Assembly: GCA_963763885.1 (NCBI GenBank)
Contig: CAVXQD010000003.1
Span: 620,001-684,000 of the forward strand
DNA: 64,000 nt
From: JANNBN01 sp963763885
GTDB lineage: Bacteria; Actinomycetota; Acidimicrobiia; Acidimicrobiales; JANYDT01
Reading direction: 5' to 3'
Both the position numbers and the translations under genes were made by a program. Shown here piece by piece: positions 63,292 to 64,000 of the stretch; the first letter of the stretch is position 1; every line of letters begins with the position of its first letter. Below the pieces are notes generated by a model that was given only the letters and a program-made list of their open reading frames with translations, had not been told where the DNA came from and did not search any database.

Positions 63292-63366
63292 TTCGCGGTA
63301 CTCAGGCACGTTCGCGGTCCTCAGGAATCATTCCTGAAGCCCGCGAACATGCATGGGTGCCGCGAA
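63292..63366. repeat. 75-bp four-box palindromic repeat, copy 2
   Basis: Boxes TTCGCGG (63292), GTTCGCGG (63310-63317), CCGCGAAC (63341-63348) and CCGCGAA (63360-63366). Box starts are at offsets 0, 18, 49 and 68, identical to the reverse complement of the copy at 45151-45225. The centre TCAGGAAT-C-ATTCCTGA is itself a perfect palindrome. It lies between two convergent genes and may also terminate them. Confidence 0.85.
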
Positions 63367-63383
63367 GTCGCGACTGTGCAGCT

Positions 63384-64000
63384 TTACCGGGCGACCGAAA
63401 ACCCCATGGATCGGGTGGCGACGTCCACCGAGTCCAGTTTCACGTTGATAAGCGCGCCTGCTAGCGCACCTTGTTTGATGGATGACCGACTGAGGCGGGC
63501 TCGCACCGGGGGCTCCGCAATCTGAAAGACCGCGCCCGTATCGCTTGACTCCAGCACGGTTGCGCTGAACACCTCGCCGACGTGAGCCTCAAGCAACACG
63601 CATTCCGCAAGGTCCAACGCTGCGCGCTCAACCCTGGCTGACCGAGTACCCGAAGCGCGCATAACAGCTGGGAGTCCGCTCAGGGTTCGGCGGATCTCCG
63701 CCGAGACAGCTGTGCCGGCGGCAACGAGAGCTTCGGTGGCAACACCCGGGTCGCCGATGCGAGTTGGCCCGGCACCAAGGCCGGTCTCAACGTCGTGGGT
63801 CAGTTGGCACAACAAGTCCAACACGTATCGATCCGCAAGGCGGCGCAACGGGGCGGTGGCATGCAGGTAAGTCCCGGCTATGGCTCCGTGATGCGGCTTG
63901 CCAACAACGTCGGTATCTGGGCCGCAACCCATGGTGGCGTACGATGCGCCGCCCCCGGCTCGGCGTGCAGACACAAGCAACGCGCGATGGCGCGGGTTGG
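63384..64000 (-). CDS. RNB-domain exoribonuclease (RNase II/R type), N-terminal part outside window
   Basis: The reading frame is open to the window end on the minus strand, so only the last about 205 residues are seen. The piece YLHATAPLRRLADRYVLDLL is the end of the RNB catalytic domain (H-x-T-A-P-L-R-R-x-x-D), which degrades RNA 3' to 5'. The rest, with VGEVFSATVLESSDTGAVFQIAEPPVRARL, is an S1-like beta-barrel end. An internal TTG at 63980 is not the real start. Confidence 0.88.
   Translation of the reverse strand, partial: NPRHRALLVSARRAGGGASYATMGCGPDTDVVGKPHHGAIAGTYLHATAPLRRLADRYVLDLLCQLTHDVETGLGAGPTRIGDPGVATEALVAAGTAVSAEIRRTLSGLPAVMRASGTRSARVERAALDLAECVLLEAHVGEVFSATVLESSDTGAVFQIAEPPVRARLSRSSIKQGALAGALINVKLDSVDVATRSMGFSVAR

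Noticed and set aside
1..64000. Prophage or transposon origin of the defence island.
   Set aside because: I found no integrase, transposase, phage structural gene or clear attachment-site repeats; only the Uma2 paralogues flank it.

Overview
The window reads as a chromosomal segment of a high-GC actinomycete. Supporting signs are a mycothiol-dependent-type maleylpyruvate isomerase family protein, a GlbO-type haemoglobin, the uppS-recO pair, a class II glycyl-tRNA synthetase and a pyruvate phosphate dikinase. An Acidimicrobiia-like host is my guess, from gene flavour only. I saw no rRNA or tRNA gene, integrase or transposase.

Left flank (1-16.2 kb): mostly housekeeping. It holds a DinG-type helicase, an SPFH protein, uppS-recO with a 4-base overlap, a VapBC-type and a MazF-type toxin-antitoxin pair, a sugar-lactone oxidase broken by a one-base frameshift, a DUF445 protein, a fused MFS/spermidine synthase-like protein, glbO and glyS. 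Two unusual non-coding elements lie here: a large hairpin and a seven-unit 53-bp tandem repeat that runs into the 3' end of glbO.

Defence island (16.2-38.8 kb): bounded on both sides by closely related Uma2-family (PD-(D/E)XK-type) genes, with a collapsed remnant of a third next to the left copy. Inside are (i) a two-gene unit, a Rad50/RloC-like ABC ATPase (843 aa) with a helical C-terminal extension plus a 121-aa partner started by an overlapping TTGA; and (ii) a complete type I-U (I-G) CRISPR-Cas operon in the order cas3 (helicase then HD), csx17, csb1, csb2, cas4-cas1 fusion, cas2. A leader and a very long array follow (about 107 full 36-bp repeats by hand count, about 8 kb), ending in decayed repeats. 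Every junction from cas3 to cas2 is short or overlapping, so one transcript is likely; the array reads in the same direction.

Right flank (38.7-64 kb): MFS transporter, histone deacetylase-like amidohydrolase, ppdK, an alpha/beta hydrolase, RidA-M19 dipeptidase pair, LOG protein, secreted TAP-type peptidase, orphan antitoxin, an MprAB-like two-component system divergent from a small secreted protein, a GH2 beta-galactosidase, a Cys/Met-metabolism PLP enzyme, a VWA lipoprotein, a frameshifted amidohydrolase, a PaaI-type thioesterase, DUF2853 and the C-terminal part of an RNB exoribonuclease. Most convergent gene pairs are separated by strong hairpins.

Beyond the CRISPR locus, the window holds two dispersed palindromic repeat families. 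One is modular: 14-bp stems with different sequences but an 11-nt loop that is the same except for its first base, plus tail units that may be tandemly amplified. The other is a 75-bp element with four CCGCGA-type boxes at identical spacing in two distant copies.
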